Translations under genes and position numbers: made by a program
Notes under the pieces: generated by a model
What the model was told of the DNA's origin: nothing
Seen by the model: only the letters and a program-made list of their open reading frames with translations
Databases searched by the model: none
DNA from: CADEDH01 sp965262175
GTDB lineage: Bacteria; Actinomycetota; Acidimicrobiia; Acidimicrobiales; SZUA-35
DNA length: 64,000 nucleotides
Direction: 5' to 3'
Assembly: GCA_965262175.1 (NCBI GenBank)
Contig: CBDHES010000002.1
Span: 1,922,001 to 1,986,000, forward strand
In this document: positions 16,574 through 24,465 of the stretch, one piece after another
Layout: every line of letters begins with the position of its first letter
Numbering within the stretch: position 1 is the stretch's first letter

Positions 16574-16969
16574 GTGACGACCGTCCTCCTCGCGACCGAT
16601 TCCGACGATCTGTTCACCGATGTCGATGCGGCCCTGGCGACGGCCGACACCGACGTCTTCCGGGTCAAGGCGGGGGCCGACGTGCTCCCGGCAGCCCAGC
16701 AGCTGGCCCCTGACCTGGTCATCCTCGACCTCCAGATCGGCAACATGGGTGGCATGGCGGCCAGCCTCGCCCTCAAGCAGGAGCAGACCGTCGGCCGGCT
16801 CCGGGAGTTCCCGGTGGCCCTGCTGCTCGATCGGGCGGTCGACGTGTTCCTCGCCGAGCAGTCGTCGGCCGACGGCTGGCTGATCAAGCCCCTCGACTCG
16901 CTCCGCCTCCGCCGGCTGGCCACGACGCTGCTGGCCGGAAACACCGTGTTCGAGCACGCCACGCCCTGA
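16574..16969 (+). CDS. stand-alone response-regulator receiver domain protein
   Basis: The 131-residue protein looks like a lone receiver domain: VLLATDSDDLF (acidic pocket), LVILDLQIGNMGGM with the probable phospho-acceptor Asp52, and GWLIKPLDSLRLRRL with the conserved lysine-proline pair. No output domain follows. GTG 16574 is the likely start, although the ribosome site is weak. Such single-domain regulators act through protein contacts; the nearby divergent STAS gene suggests a partner-switching pathway. The C terminus ends 20 bases before tRNA-Pro. Confidence 0.78.
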   Translation: MTTVLLATDSDDLFTDVDAALATADTDVFRVKAGADVLPAAQQLAPDLVILDLQIGNMGGMAASLALKQEQTVGRLREFPVALLLDRAVDVFLAEQSSADGWLIKPLDSLRLRRLATTLLAGNTVFEHATP

Positions 16970-16989
16970 TACCCTGGTCGCCCTGACCA

Positions 16990-17063
16990 CGGGTTGTGGC
17001 GCAGGTTGGTAGCGCGCCTCGTTCGGGACGAGGAGGTCGGGAGTTCAAATCTCCCCAACCCGA
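16990..17063 (+). tRNA. tRNA-Pro (anticodon CGG)
   Basis: A full cloverleaf is visible: acceptor CGGGTTG (16990-16996) pairs with CAACCCG (17056-17062); the D arm is GCGC...GCGC; anticodon stem CCTCG/CGAGG holds loop TTCGGGA with anticodon CGG; the T arm is GGGAG TTCAAAT CTCCC. The discriminator base is A and the CCA end is not encoded. It reads proline codon CCG, a heavily used codon in this GC-rich genome. Confidence 0.96.
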
Positions 17064-17085
17064 CAACAACGGCGAGCGGGGGGCC

Positions 17086-17865
17086 ATGAGCGGGACGGTC
17101 TTGTACGAGCGCGACGGGCACGTCGCCACGATCACCTACAACCGCCCCGAGGCGATGAACGCCGTCAACGGTGAGCTCCGACGAGACCTCAACGCCGCCT
17201 GGGAGCAGCTCCGAACCGACGACGACGCCTGGGTCGCCATCGTCACCGGGGCCGGCAAGGCCTTCTGCGCCGGGGCCGACCTGAAGGACCCGGGCTCGTC
17301 GGTCGGCAACGACGACCACTCCTTCTGGGAGGTTCCGTCGTTCACGTCGCTGGAGAGCGGCAAGGAGATCTGGAAGCCGATCATCGCCGCGGTGAACGGC
17401 TACGCCCTCGGGTTCGGGTTGACGCTCGTCTCGGCCTGCGACTTCGTGATCGCCAGCGAGCGGGCCTCGTTCGGTTTTCCCGAGGTCCAGCTCGGCGTGC
17501 CGACCGTCCAGGGGTCGGTCCGGATGCCGAAGATGATCGGCTGGCAGAACGCCATGGAGCTGTTGCTCCTCGGCGACCGGGTCGACGCCGAGCGAGCACG
17601 GGAGATGGGGCTGGTGATGAAGGTCGTCCCCCACGACGACCTCCTCGACGAGGCCCGGGCGCTGGCCGACCGGCTCGTCACCAACGCGGCGCCGCTGGCC
17701 GTCCGGGCCACCAAGGAGATCGCCCGTCGGGGCCAGGAGATGGGCTTCGTGGAGGCGATCCGGTTCGGCGAGACGATGCGAAAGGTGGCCGGTGCCACCG
17801 ACGACGCCGCCGCCTTCCGCGAGGCGGCGGCCCGAGGTGAGCGCCCGGTGTGGCGGGGCCAGTAG
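17086..17865 (+). CDS. enoyl-CoA hydratase/isomerase family (crotonase) protein
   Basis: The 259-residue protein has the crotonase signatures: AFCAGADLKDPG (oxyanion hole), NGYALGFGLTLVSACDFVIAS and FGFPEVQLGVPTVQGSVR. The second catalytic glutamate of true hydratases (the FPEV position) is present, but the first (GGGCELA in classical hydratases) is replaced by threonine in GFGLTLVSACD. Water addition to the enoyl-CoA may therefore not be its reaction; isomerase or hydrolase chemistry is possible. ATG 17086 follows a G-rich ribosome site and lies 22 bases after tRNA-Pro. It is convergent with the M23 gene, with only one base between stops. Confidence 0.88.
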   Translation: MSGTVLYERDGHVATITYNRPEAMNAVNGELRRDLNAAWEQLRTDDDAWVAIVTGAGKAFCAGADLKDPGSSVGNDDHSFWEVPSFTSLESGKEIWKPIIAAVNGYALGFGLTLVSACDFVIASERASFGFPEVQLGVPTVQGSVRMPKMIGWQNAMELLLLGDRVDAERAREMGLVMKVVPHDDLLDEARALADRLVTNAAPLAVRATKEIARRGQEMGFVEAIRFGETMRKVAGATDDAAAFREAAARGERPVWRGQ

Positions 17866-17866
17866 C

Positions 17867-19138
17867 TCAGCGGGTCTGGTACCACCAGTAGAGGGCGTCG
17901 GCCAGCGACCAGGTCGAGCGGGCCTGGTCCCAGGCATCGACGTCGGCCGGGCTCGGGGCCGTGCCCTGGTGGACCATGATCAGGGCGACCAGCTCGCTCC
18001 GCCGCGCGGTGAGGGCCTGCAGTTCGTCGGACTCGGTGAAGTACACCACGATCGTGCCCCTCCCGACCCGACCCGCCTCGAGCTCGGCGAGCCAGTAGTC
18101 CCGTCCGGCCGGATCGGGGGACCGGCCCAACACGTCGACGTAGAGCCGATCGAGGAAGACCCCGAAATCGACCCCGCCGTATCGCAGCTGGAACTCCTCG
18201 GACTCGGCGAACCAGTCGGCGATGTCCTCCAGGTCGTGGCCCTCGGACCGCTCGGCCATCCAGTACCCGAGGCCGTCCCCGTCGGGGTAGCGGCCGAAGA
18301 AGGCCAGGTAGAGCCGATCGATCGCCGGGGCTGCGCCGGAGCCGTCGAGGACCGAGGCGAGGGCGGCCCACACCCCGGCCGATGCGGCCTCGGCGTCGAA
18401 CGCCGACCGCTCGGCGGCGGTGGGGTAGCGGCCGCGGACCCGGTACCAGACATGGTCGGCGAAGCCCGCCTCCCCCGGAGCGGCGACCGGTGGTGGCGAG
18501 GTACGGCCGGCGGTCCCGTCGAGCACCCGCTGGCGGGCCTGATCGACGCTGGGGGTCGGGTTGACCGGGGTGGTGTCGTCACCCGCCGGTCGGTGGACCT
18601 CGAAGTGGAGGTGGGCTCGGGTCGACTCGGCGTTGCCCCCGTCGCCCATGTAGCCGATGACCTCGCCCTCGGTCACCGGTGTCCCCCGTCGGAGATCGCC
18701 GTCGCTCTCCACGGCGTCGCACAGCCGGGGGGAGAACACCTGGGTGCAGGTCGCGGCGCCGTCATCGGTTCCCGGCGTGTCGTTGTTGAGGTGGATGTAG
18801 ACGTACTCCCACCCGTCGTCGTCCTGGATCCGGATGATGCTGCCCCGGGCGTTGTCGAGCCGGCCCCAGGTGACGACGCCACTGCGGGCGGCGACGAGGG
18901 GGATCATCTTCTCCCCCATCATGTCGACGCCGATGTGGCTCCGACCACCACCCCGGGGTGCGCCGAAGGTGTCGGTCCAGTAGACGTCGTCGACACGGTC
19001 GGGAGCGATCGGGAGGGTGATGGCCCGGAGCTCGACCGCTTCGGACGCGGTGATCGGTGGTGCGGCGAACGTGGCGGTCAACACCACCACGGCGACCGAG
19101 AGCGCCAGTCCGGCGGGACGGAAAAGGCGAGAAGGCAT
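17867..19138 (-). CDS. secreted M23-family peptidase-like protein with DUF4214 repeats
   Basis: The 423-residue protein has a signal peptide (MPSRLFRPAGLALSVAVVVL...PPITA). It then has an M23/LytM domain with SHIGVDMMG (His and Asp metal ligands) and AHLHFEVH (HxH motif), so zinc endopeptidase activity on cell-wall peptides is plausible. The C-terminal half has two to three DUF4214 repeats (LYLAFFGRYPDGDGLGYWM; LYVDVLGRSPDPAGRDYWL), 50-60-residue units found in secreted and S-layer proteins. ATG 19138 is preferred as AAGGAG lies seven bases upstream. It is divergent from the DUF2236 gene. Confidence 0.85.
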   Translation of the reverse strand: MPSRLFRPAGLALSVAVVVLTATFAAPPITASEAVELRAITLPIAPDRVDDVYWTDTFGAPRGGGRSHIGVDMMGEKMIPLVAARSGVVTWGRLDNARGSIIRIQDDDGWEYVYIHLNNDTPGTDDGAATCTQVFSPRLCDAVESDGDLRRGTPVTEGEVIGYMGDGGNAESTRAHLHFEVHRPAGDDTTPVNPTPSVDQARQRVLDGTAGRTSPPPVAAPGEAGFADHVWYRVRGRYPTAAERSAFDAEAASAGVWAALASVLDGSGAAPAIDRLYLAFFGRYPDGDGLGYWMAERSEGHDLEDIADWFAESEEFQLRYGGVDFGVFLDRLYVDVLGRSPDPAGRDYWLAELEAGRVGRGTIVVYFTESDELQALTARRSELVALIMVHQGTAPSPADVDAWDQARSTWSLADALYWWYQTR

Positions 19139-19301
19139 ACGGCGACTCCTTGAGCGGATCCGCGCATCGCGAACCCTCAACATCGACCGGCGGGCAGGTC
19201 GAACTTGAGCCAACTTCTGCGGCTGGGTTTGGGCGGGAAACGATGATGATAAAGCGACAGGCCCGACTCTCCATGGGTCCGTTCGATTTTCTACGATCGA
19301 G

Positions 19302-20195
19302 GTGATGATCGCTGACACGGTGACGACCATTCGACGGGCAGGAAATCGGCGGATGCGGAGCGTGATAGCGGGCGATGAGCGCCTCACCGAGACCGAGCTG
19401 GCATCGACCGACGATCACGGCCTGTTCGGCCCGGCCAGCGTGGTGTGGCGGGTCCATGGCGAATCGTCGATGCTCATCGGTGGCCTGCGGGCGCTCCTGC
19501 TCCAGACCCTCCATCCCCTGGCGATGGCCGGCGTGGCCGATCACTCCGACTACGCGACCGACCCCTGGGGCCGCCTCCACCGCACCGGGCGGTTCATCGG
19601 TGCCACCACGTTCGGGACGACGGCCACCGCCGAGCGATCGATCGCCATGGTCCGAACCATCCACGATCGGGTCGTCGGGACCGCCCCCGACGGCCGGCCG
19701 TACTCGGCCAACGACCCTCACCTCCTGCGGTGGGTCCACGTGACCGAGGTCGACAGCTTCCTCGCCGCCTACGACCGGTACGCCGAGGGCCGCCTGACCG
19801 ACGCCGAGCGGGACCGGTACGTGGCCGAGATGGCCGAGATCGCCGTCCGGCTGGGAGCGACCGACGTACCGACCTCGACCCGGGACCTGGCCGAGGTCAT
19901 CGACGGGTACCGGGCCGAGTGTGAGGTGGGCCAGCAGGCCCGCGACGCCGTCCGGTTCCTCATCGCCCCACCCGGGGTGCCCCTCGTGATGCGAGGGGCC
20001 TACGGCGTCATCGGGGCCGGCGCGATCGGCATGCTCCCCACCTGGGCCCGATCGATGCTCCGTCTCCCCCTGCCACCGCTGGCCGACCCGATCGCCATCC
20101 GGCCGGCCGCCACCGTGCTGACCCGCACCATCGGCTGGCTCCTGGCCGAGGACGCCACCATCGATCGGACCGAGGTTCGGGCCGCCGGAGGGTAG
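19302..20195 (+). CDS. oxygenase MpaB family / DUF2236 protein
   Basis: The 297-residue protein matches the DUF2236/MpaB family: LLLQTLHPLAMAGVADHSDY near residue 65, FGTTATAERSIAMVRTIHDRV, and LLRWVHVTEVDSFLAAY with the histidine of the HVTEVDSF motif. Family members include the latex-clearing protein Lcp and the fungal oxygenase MpaB, which bind heme b. The substrate here is unknown. Two start codons (19302, 19305) lie side by side. It is 10 bases upstream of the MazG-like gene and probably co-transcribed. Confidence 0.85.
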   Translation: MMIADTVTTIRRAGNRRMRSVIAGDERLTETELASTDDHGLFGPASVVWRVHGESSMLIGGLRALLLQTLHPLAMAGVADHSDYATDPWGRLHRTGRFIGATTFGTTATAERSIAMVRTIHDRVVGTAPDGRPYSANDPHLLRWVHVTEVDSFLAAYDRYAEGRLTDAERDRYVAEMAEIAVRLGATDVPTSTRDLAEVIDGYRAECEVGQQARDAVRFLIAPPGVPLVMRGAYGVIGAGAIGMLPTWARSMLRLPLPPLADPIAIRPAATVLTRTIGWLLAEDATIDRTEVRAAGG

Positions 20196-20205
20196 CCTCT
20201 CGGGC

Positions 20206-20463
20206 ATGGAGCTCGGCGCCTTCCAGGACCTGATGGAGGAGCTGTACGGCGAGGCCGACCGTGCCCGGGGGATTCCCCCGACGGTGGCGTGGTTGTGCGA
20301 GGAGCTCGGCGAGTTGGCTCAGGCGGTCCGCAAGGGCACCCCGGCCGAGCAGCTCCACGAGTTGGGCGATGTCCTGGCGTGGTTGGCGTCGCTGGCCAAC
20401 CAGCTCGACCTGTCGCTCGAGGACGCGGCCCGTCGCTACGTCACCGACCCGCCGGCCCCCTGA
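20206..20463 (+). CDS. MazG-like nucleotide pyrophosphohydrolase
   Basis: The 85-residue all-alpha protein has the MazG signature CEELGELAQAVRKG (EExxE) and HELGDVLAWL (ExxD), the four acidic residues that bind Mg2+ and hydrolyse NTPs to NMP and pyrophosphate. Its length fits single-domain members that clean up non-canonical nucleotides. It follows the DUF2236 gene by 10 bases and faces the convergent asd gene, with 14 bases between stops. Confidence 0.88.
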   Translation: MELGAFQDLMEELYGEADRARGIPPTVAWLCEELGELAQAVRKGTPAEQLHELGDVLAWLASLANQLDLSLEDAARRYVTDPPAP

Positions 20464-20477
20464 ACGGCCGCGCCGAG

Positions 20478-21488
20478 CTACCGGAGCAGCTCGGCGATCT
20501 GGATGGCGTTGAGGGCCGCGCCCTTCCGGAGGTTGTCGCCGCTGACGAACAGGGCCAAGCCGTTGTCGACCGTCTCGTCGGCCCGGATCCGACCGACGAG
20601 AGAGTCGTCGATACCGGCCGACTTGAGCGGGGTCGGCACGTCGTCGAGGACCACGCCGGGGGCCGTGGCCAGCAGTTCGGTGGCCCGTTCGGGGGTGATC
20701 GGCCGCTCGAAGCGGGCGTTGATGGCCAGGGAGTGGCCGGTGAACACCGGGACCCGAACGCACACCGCCGAGACCGCGAGATCGTCGATTCCCAGGATCT
20801 TGCGGCTCTCGAACCGGAGCTTCTGCTCCTCATTGGTCTCGGCCAGCCCGTCGTCGACCGCCGACCCGCACCACGGAAGGGCGTTGTAGGCCACCGGCTC
20901 GACGAACGTCGACGGCGAACCGAGATCGATCGACGCCCCGTCGTGGGTCAGGTCCCGGGCGTCGCCCCCCTTGGCGACCTGGTCGGCCAGCTCCTCGACC
21001 CCGGCCAACCCCGACCCCGACGCGGCCTGGTAGGTCGAGGCGACCATGGCGACCAGCCCCGCTTCGAGGTGGAGCGGCTTCAGGGCCGGCATGGCGACCA
21101 TCGTGGTGCAGTTGGGGTTGGCGATGATGCCCTTGGGTCGGTTGGCGGCCGCCTCGTCGTTCACGTCGGCCACGACGAGGGGGACCTCGGGGTCCATCCG
21201 CCACGCCGAGGAGTTGTCGATCACGACCGGGCCGGCGGCGGCCACGGTCGGGGCGAGCGCCTTGGAGGTCGACCCACCGGCCGAGAACAGGGCGATGTCG
21301 AGGCCCCGGTAGTCGGCGGTCGAGGCATCCTCGACGGTGATCTCGGTCCCCTTCCAGGGGAGGGTCCGACCGGCCGACCGGGCCGAAGCGAACAGCCGGA
21401 GCTCTTCGACCGGGAAGGCCCGCTCGTCGAGCAGCCGCCGCATGACCGAGCCGACCTGTCCGGTGGCTCCTACGATTCCAACGCGCAT
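20478..21488 (-). CDS. asd: aspartate-semialdehyde dehydrogenase
   Basis: The 336-residue enzyme reduces aspartyl phosphate to aspartate semialdehyde for lysine, methionine, threonine and diaminopimelate synthesis. Visible features are the NADP-binding MRVGIVGATGQVGSVM at the N terminus, the active-site cysteine in ANPNCTTMVAM and the later EQKLRFESRKIL substrate helix. ATG 21488 starts exactly at the Rossmann fold; the open frame upstream is low-complexity. It follows lysC (74-base gap) on the same strand, so the first two steps of the aspartate pathway form one operon in the order lysC-asd. Confidence 0.95.
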   Translation of the reverse strand: MRVGIVGATGQVGSVMRRLLDERAFPVEELRLFASARSAGRTLPWKGTEITVEDASTADYRGLDIALFSAGGSTSKALAPTVAAAGPVVIDNSSAWRMDPEVPLVVADVNDEAAANRPKGIIANPNCTTMVAMPALKPLHLEAGLVAMVASTYQAASGSGLAGVEELADQVAKGGDARDLTHDGASIDLGSPSTFVEPVAYNALPWCGSAVDDGLAETNEEQKLRFESRKILGIDDLAVSAVCVRVPVFTGHSLAINARFERPITPERATELLATAPGVVLDDVPTPLKSAGIDDSLVGRIRADETVDNGLALFVSGDNLRKGAALNAIQIAELLR

Positions 21489-21562
21489 GACCTCAACGGT
21501 AGGCGATCGACGCCCCGCTGGCGCCAGCGATTTCGGTTCCAGCCACCCGCCCGGCGGCTCGC

Positions 21563-22834
21563 TCAGGGAGCGTCGAGGCCGAAGGCGGTGTGGAGGTGCT
21601 GGACCGCCTCCTCGGCAGCGTCCGACGCCACCACGCAACTGACCCGGATGGCCGACGTCGAGATCATCTCGATGTTGATGGCGTGGGCTGCCAGGGTCTC
21701 GAACATGGTGGCCGCCACCCCGGGGTTGGACTTCATGCCGGCCCCGATCACCGAGACCCGACCGATCGAGTCGTCGGTGGTGACCGCCTTGGCCCCCAAC
21801 TTCTCAACGATCCCGCCTTCGAGGATCGACCGGGCGGTGGCCAGGTCGTCGGTGGGGACGGTGAAGGAGATGTCGGTCCGGCCGTTCTCCGACACGTTCT
21901 GGACGATCATGTCGACGTTGATGTTGCCGTCGGCCAGGGACCGGAACAGCGTGCCCGACACGCCGGGACGGTCCTCGACGTCGAGGACCGTGACCTTGGC
22001 CTCGGACAGGTCGTGGGTCACGGCACGGATGATCGGTTGCTCCATCGCGGACTCCTCCTCGACGACGTAGGTTCCCGGCTCCCAGGTGAACGCCGAGCGG
22101 ACGTGGAGCGGCACGCCGTGGTTGTGGGCGAACTCCACCGATCGCATCGCCGGCTTCGGGCACCCGGTGGCCGTCATCTCCAGCAGCTCGTCGAACGTGA
22201 TCGACGACATCTTCCGGGCGGCCGGAACCAGGCGGGGATCGGCGCTGAACACCCCCGACACGTCGGTGTAGAGCTCGCACATGTCGGCCCCCAGGACCTT
22301 GGTCAGGGCCACCGCCGTGGTGTCGCTCCCGCCCCGACCGAGGAACGTGACGTTCTTGTCGGTCGAGACGCCCTGGGACCCGGCCACGACCGGCACCCGG
22401 CCAGCCTCCAGGCACTCGACGACCCGACCGGGTGTGATCTCGAGGATCTTGGCGTTGCGGTGGTTGGTGTCGGTGATGAACCCGGCCTGGCTCCCGGTGA
22501 AGGAGTCGGCCGGCACCCCGAGGTCGGCCAGCGCCATGCACATCAGGGCGATCGCCTTGCGCTCGCCGGCGGTGATGAGCATGTCCATCTCTCGTCCGGG
22601 CCGCTCCCGGGCGACCCGATCGGCGAGGAGCAGCAACTCGTCGGTCTCCTTGCCCATCGCCGAGACCACCATCGCCACCTTGTTGCCTCGGCGTCGGCAC
22701 CGGGCCACGTGGTCGGCCACCGCCCGCATCCGGTCGGGGTCGGCGACGGAGGTGCCGCCGTACTTCTGGACAACCGTCGCCGAGCGGGTGGCCGGGGCTC
22801 GATCGAGGGGGGATTTCTCAACGCCAGGCGCCAC
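21563..22834 (-). CDS. lysC: aspartate kinase with two C-terminal ACT domains
   Basis: The 423-residue protein phosphorylates aspartate, the first step toward lysine, threonine and methionine. It shows VVQKYGGTSVAD (residues 21-32), GRGGSDTTAVAL (about 173-184), and two ACT domains (KVTVLDVEDRPGVSGTLFRS; VSVIGAGMKSNPGVAATMF) for feedback control. In actinomycetes of this type an internal start often makes a separate regulatory beta subunit; the Met at the start of MEQPIIRAVTHDL is a candidate. ATG 22834 gives a 20-residue lead before the fold. It precedes asd in a lysC-asd operon and is divergent from the cyclophilin gene (34 bases). Confidence 0.95.
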   Translation of the reverse strand: MAPGVEKSPLDRAPATRSATVVQKYGGTSVADPDRMRAVADHVARCRRRGNKVAMVVSAMGKETDELLLLADRVARERPGREMDMLITAGERKAIALMCMALADLGVPADSFTGSQAGFITDTNHRNAKILEITPGRVVECLEAGRVPVVAGSQGVSTDKNVTFLGRGGSDTTAVALTKVLGADMCELYTDVSGVFSADPRLVPAARKMSSITFDELLEMTATGCPKPAMRSVEFAHNHGVPLHVRSAFTWEPGTYVVEEESAMEQPIIRAVTHDLSEAKVTVLDVEDRPGVSGTLFRSLADGNINVDMIVQNVSENGRTDISFTVPTDDLATARSILEGGIVEKLGAKAVTTDDSIGRVSVIGAGMKSNPGVAATMFETLAAHAINIEMISTSAIRVSCVVASDAAEEAVQHLHTAFGLDAP

Positions 22835-22868
22835 GGGTTGTCACGGTAGCTGGTTACCTTGGGCTTCC

Positions 22869-23705
22869 GTGGGTACCGAACGGAGAGCACGTCAGAAAGC
22901 GAATCGGGCCAAGAAGCTGGAGGAACAGCAGCAGGCCGATCGGCGCGACCAGGTCCGCCAGTACATCATCATCGGTGTGGTGGTCGCCCTCGGCATCGCC
23001 GGGCTCGTCGTGTTGTTGTCCCTCGGGGGCGACGACGACGAGGTCGCCACCGAGACCACCGAGGTGACGCTGGCCACGACGACCAGCACCGAGCCGCCGC
23101 TCGAATCGGCGATCTCGGCCCCGGATCCCGGCGGCGAGATCGACGGCACCCCCGAGTGCCCGCCGGAGGACGGCTCGGCCGAGCGGGTGACCGTGTTCGC
23201 CGAGGCGCCCCCGATGTGCATCGATCCCGAGGCCACCTACACCGCCGACATCGAGACCACGCTCGGCACGATCACCGTGGAGCTCGACGCCGCCGCCGCA
23301 CCCAACACGGTCAACAACTTCGTCTTCCTCGCCCGCTACCGCTTCTACGAAGGGGTCCCGTTCCACCGGATCGTCCAGGACTTCGTGATCCAGGCCGGGT
23401 CGCCGGCCGAGCCGTTGGGGGCGACCGGCCCCGGCTACACCTTCGCCGATGAGCTGCCGGAGGATGGGGAGTACGAGGTCGGCTCGCTGGCCATGGCCAA
23501 CAGCGGCCCCGACACCAACGGCAGCCAGTTCTTCATCCTCACCAGCGAGACCGGGGCCGCCAACCTGCCGGCCCAGTACTCGCTCTTCGGGTCGGTGACC
23601 GACGGGCTCGACGTCGCCCTCGACATCGAGGCGATCCCAACCGCCCCCAACGAGCAGCCCTCCGAGGAGATCTACATCGAGTCGATCACGATCACGGAGA
23701 GCTGA
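22869..23705 (+). CDS. membrane-anchored cyclophilin-type peptidyl-prolyl isomerase
   Basis: The 278-residue protein has a basic N terminus with coiled-coil character (ARQKANRAKKLEEQQQ), one membrane helix at about residues 34-54 (IIIGVVVALGIAGLVVLL), a Thr/Glu-rich linker and a C-terminal cyclophilin domain. The cyclophilin signatures FHRIVQDFVIQAGSP and NGSQFFILT contain the active Arg and Gln/Phe residues. It should fold proteins on the outer face of the membrane. GTG 22869 is used as the start as it gives the basic N terminus. Length and layout match actinobacterial PpiB-like membrane proteins. Confidence 0.88.
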   Translation: MGTERRARQKANRAKKLEEQQQADRRDQVRQYIIIGVVVALGIAGLVVLLSLGGDDDEVATETTEVTLATTTSTEPPLESAISAPDPGGEIDGTPECPPEDGSAERVTVFAEAPPMCIDPEATYTADIETTLGTITVELDAAAAPNTVNNFVFLARYRFYEGVPFHRIVQDFVIQAGSPAEPLGATGPGYTFADELPEDGEYEVGSLAMANSGPDTNGSQFFILTSETGAANLPAQYSLFGSVTDGLDVALDIEAIPTAPNEQPSEEIYIESITITES

Positions 23706-23723
23706 GGCCCTAACGTCGCGTTC

Positions 23724-24446
23724 ATGGGTGGTCGTCACCGACGGTCGGAGCCGGTCCAGCCCCCGGCGAGCGATTGGACCTTCCCGTCGCCCGCCGACCT
23801 TCCGCCGGACGAGGACCTGGTGGCGACCGGGGCCGACCTGGAGCCGGGGACGCTGCTCGCCGCCTACGGCTCGGGCTACTTCCCGATGCCGGTCCGCCGG
23901 AACCAGATCGGCTGGTTCCATCCCGACCCCCGGGGCGTCCTGTGGCCCGACCGGCTCCGGGTCTCCCGGTCGCTTCGGCGGTCGCTCCGGCGCTACGAGG
24001 TGACGGTCGATGCGGCCTTCGACGAGGTGATCCGGGCCTGCGCCAACCCCGACCGCCCCCTCGGGTGGATCGACGGGGCCATCGTCGGGGCCTACACCCG
24101 GCTCCACCGTCTGGGCTGGGCCCACAGCGTCGAGGCGTGGGATGCCGACGGTCTGGCCGGCGGACTGTACGGGGTCTCGATCGGGGGGTTCTTCGCCGGC
24201 GAGTCGATGTTCCACCGCCGGACCGATGCCTCGAAGGTGGCGCTGTTCCACCTCGTCGACCTCCTCGCCGACCGGGCGGAGGTCGGGGCCCTGATCGACG
24301 TGCAGTGGCTGACCCCCCATCTCGAATCGCTCGGAGCGATCGAGATCCCCCGCCAACGGTACGTCGAGATCCTGCCGGCGGCCTTGGCCGCCGAGCGCCC
24401 GGGCGACCTGGCGGGTGGCACGGTCGTTCGCCCTCCACCGAGGTGA
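23724..24446 (+). CDS. aat: leucyl/phenylalanyl-tRNA--protein transferase
   Basis: The 240-residue enzyme adds Leu or Phe to N-terminal Arg/Lys of proteins, marking them for ClpS/ClpAP (N-end rule). Signatures are YGSGYFPMP, IGWFHPDPRGVL (residues about 61-72), GWIDGAIVGAYTRLHRLGWAHSVE and GGLYGVSIGGFFAGESMFH. The length is normal. It starts 18 bases after the cyclophilin stop and is followed by the mutase gene after 19 bases, so all three may be co-transcribed. Confidence 0.94.
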   Translation: MGGRHRRSEPVQPPASDWTFPSPADLPPDEDLVATGADLEPGTLLAAYGSGYFPMPVRRNQIGWFHPDPRGVLWPDRLRVSRSLRRSLRRYEVTVDAAFDEVIRACANPDRPLGWIDGAIVGAYTRLHRLGWAHSVEAWDADGLAGGLYGVSIGGFFAGESMFHRRTDASKVALFHLVDLLADRAEVGALIDVQWLTPHLESLGAIEIPRQRYVEILPAALAAERPGDLAGGTVVRPPPR

Positions 24447-24465
24447 TCAGCCACACTTGACGCTC

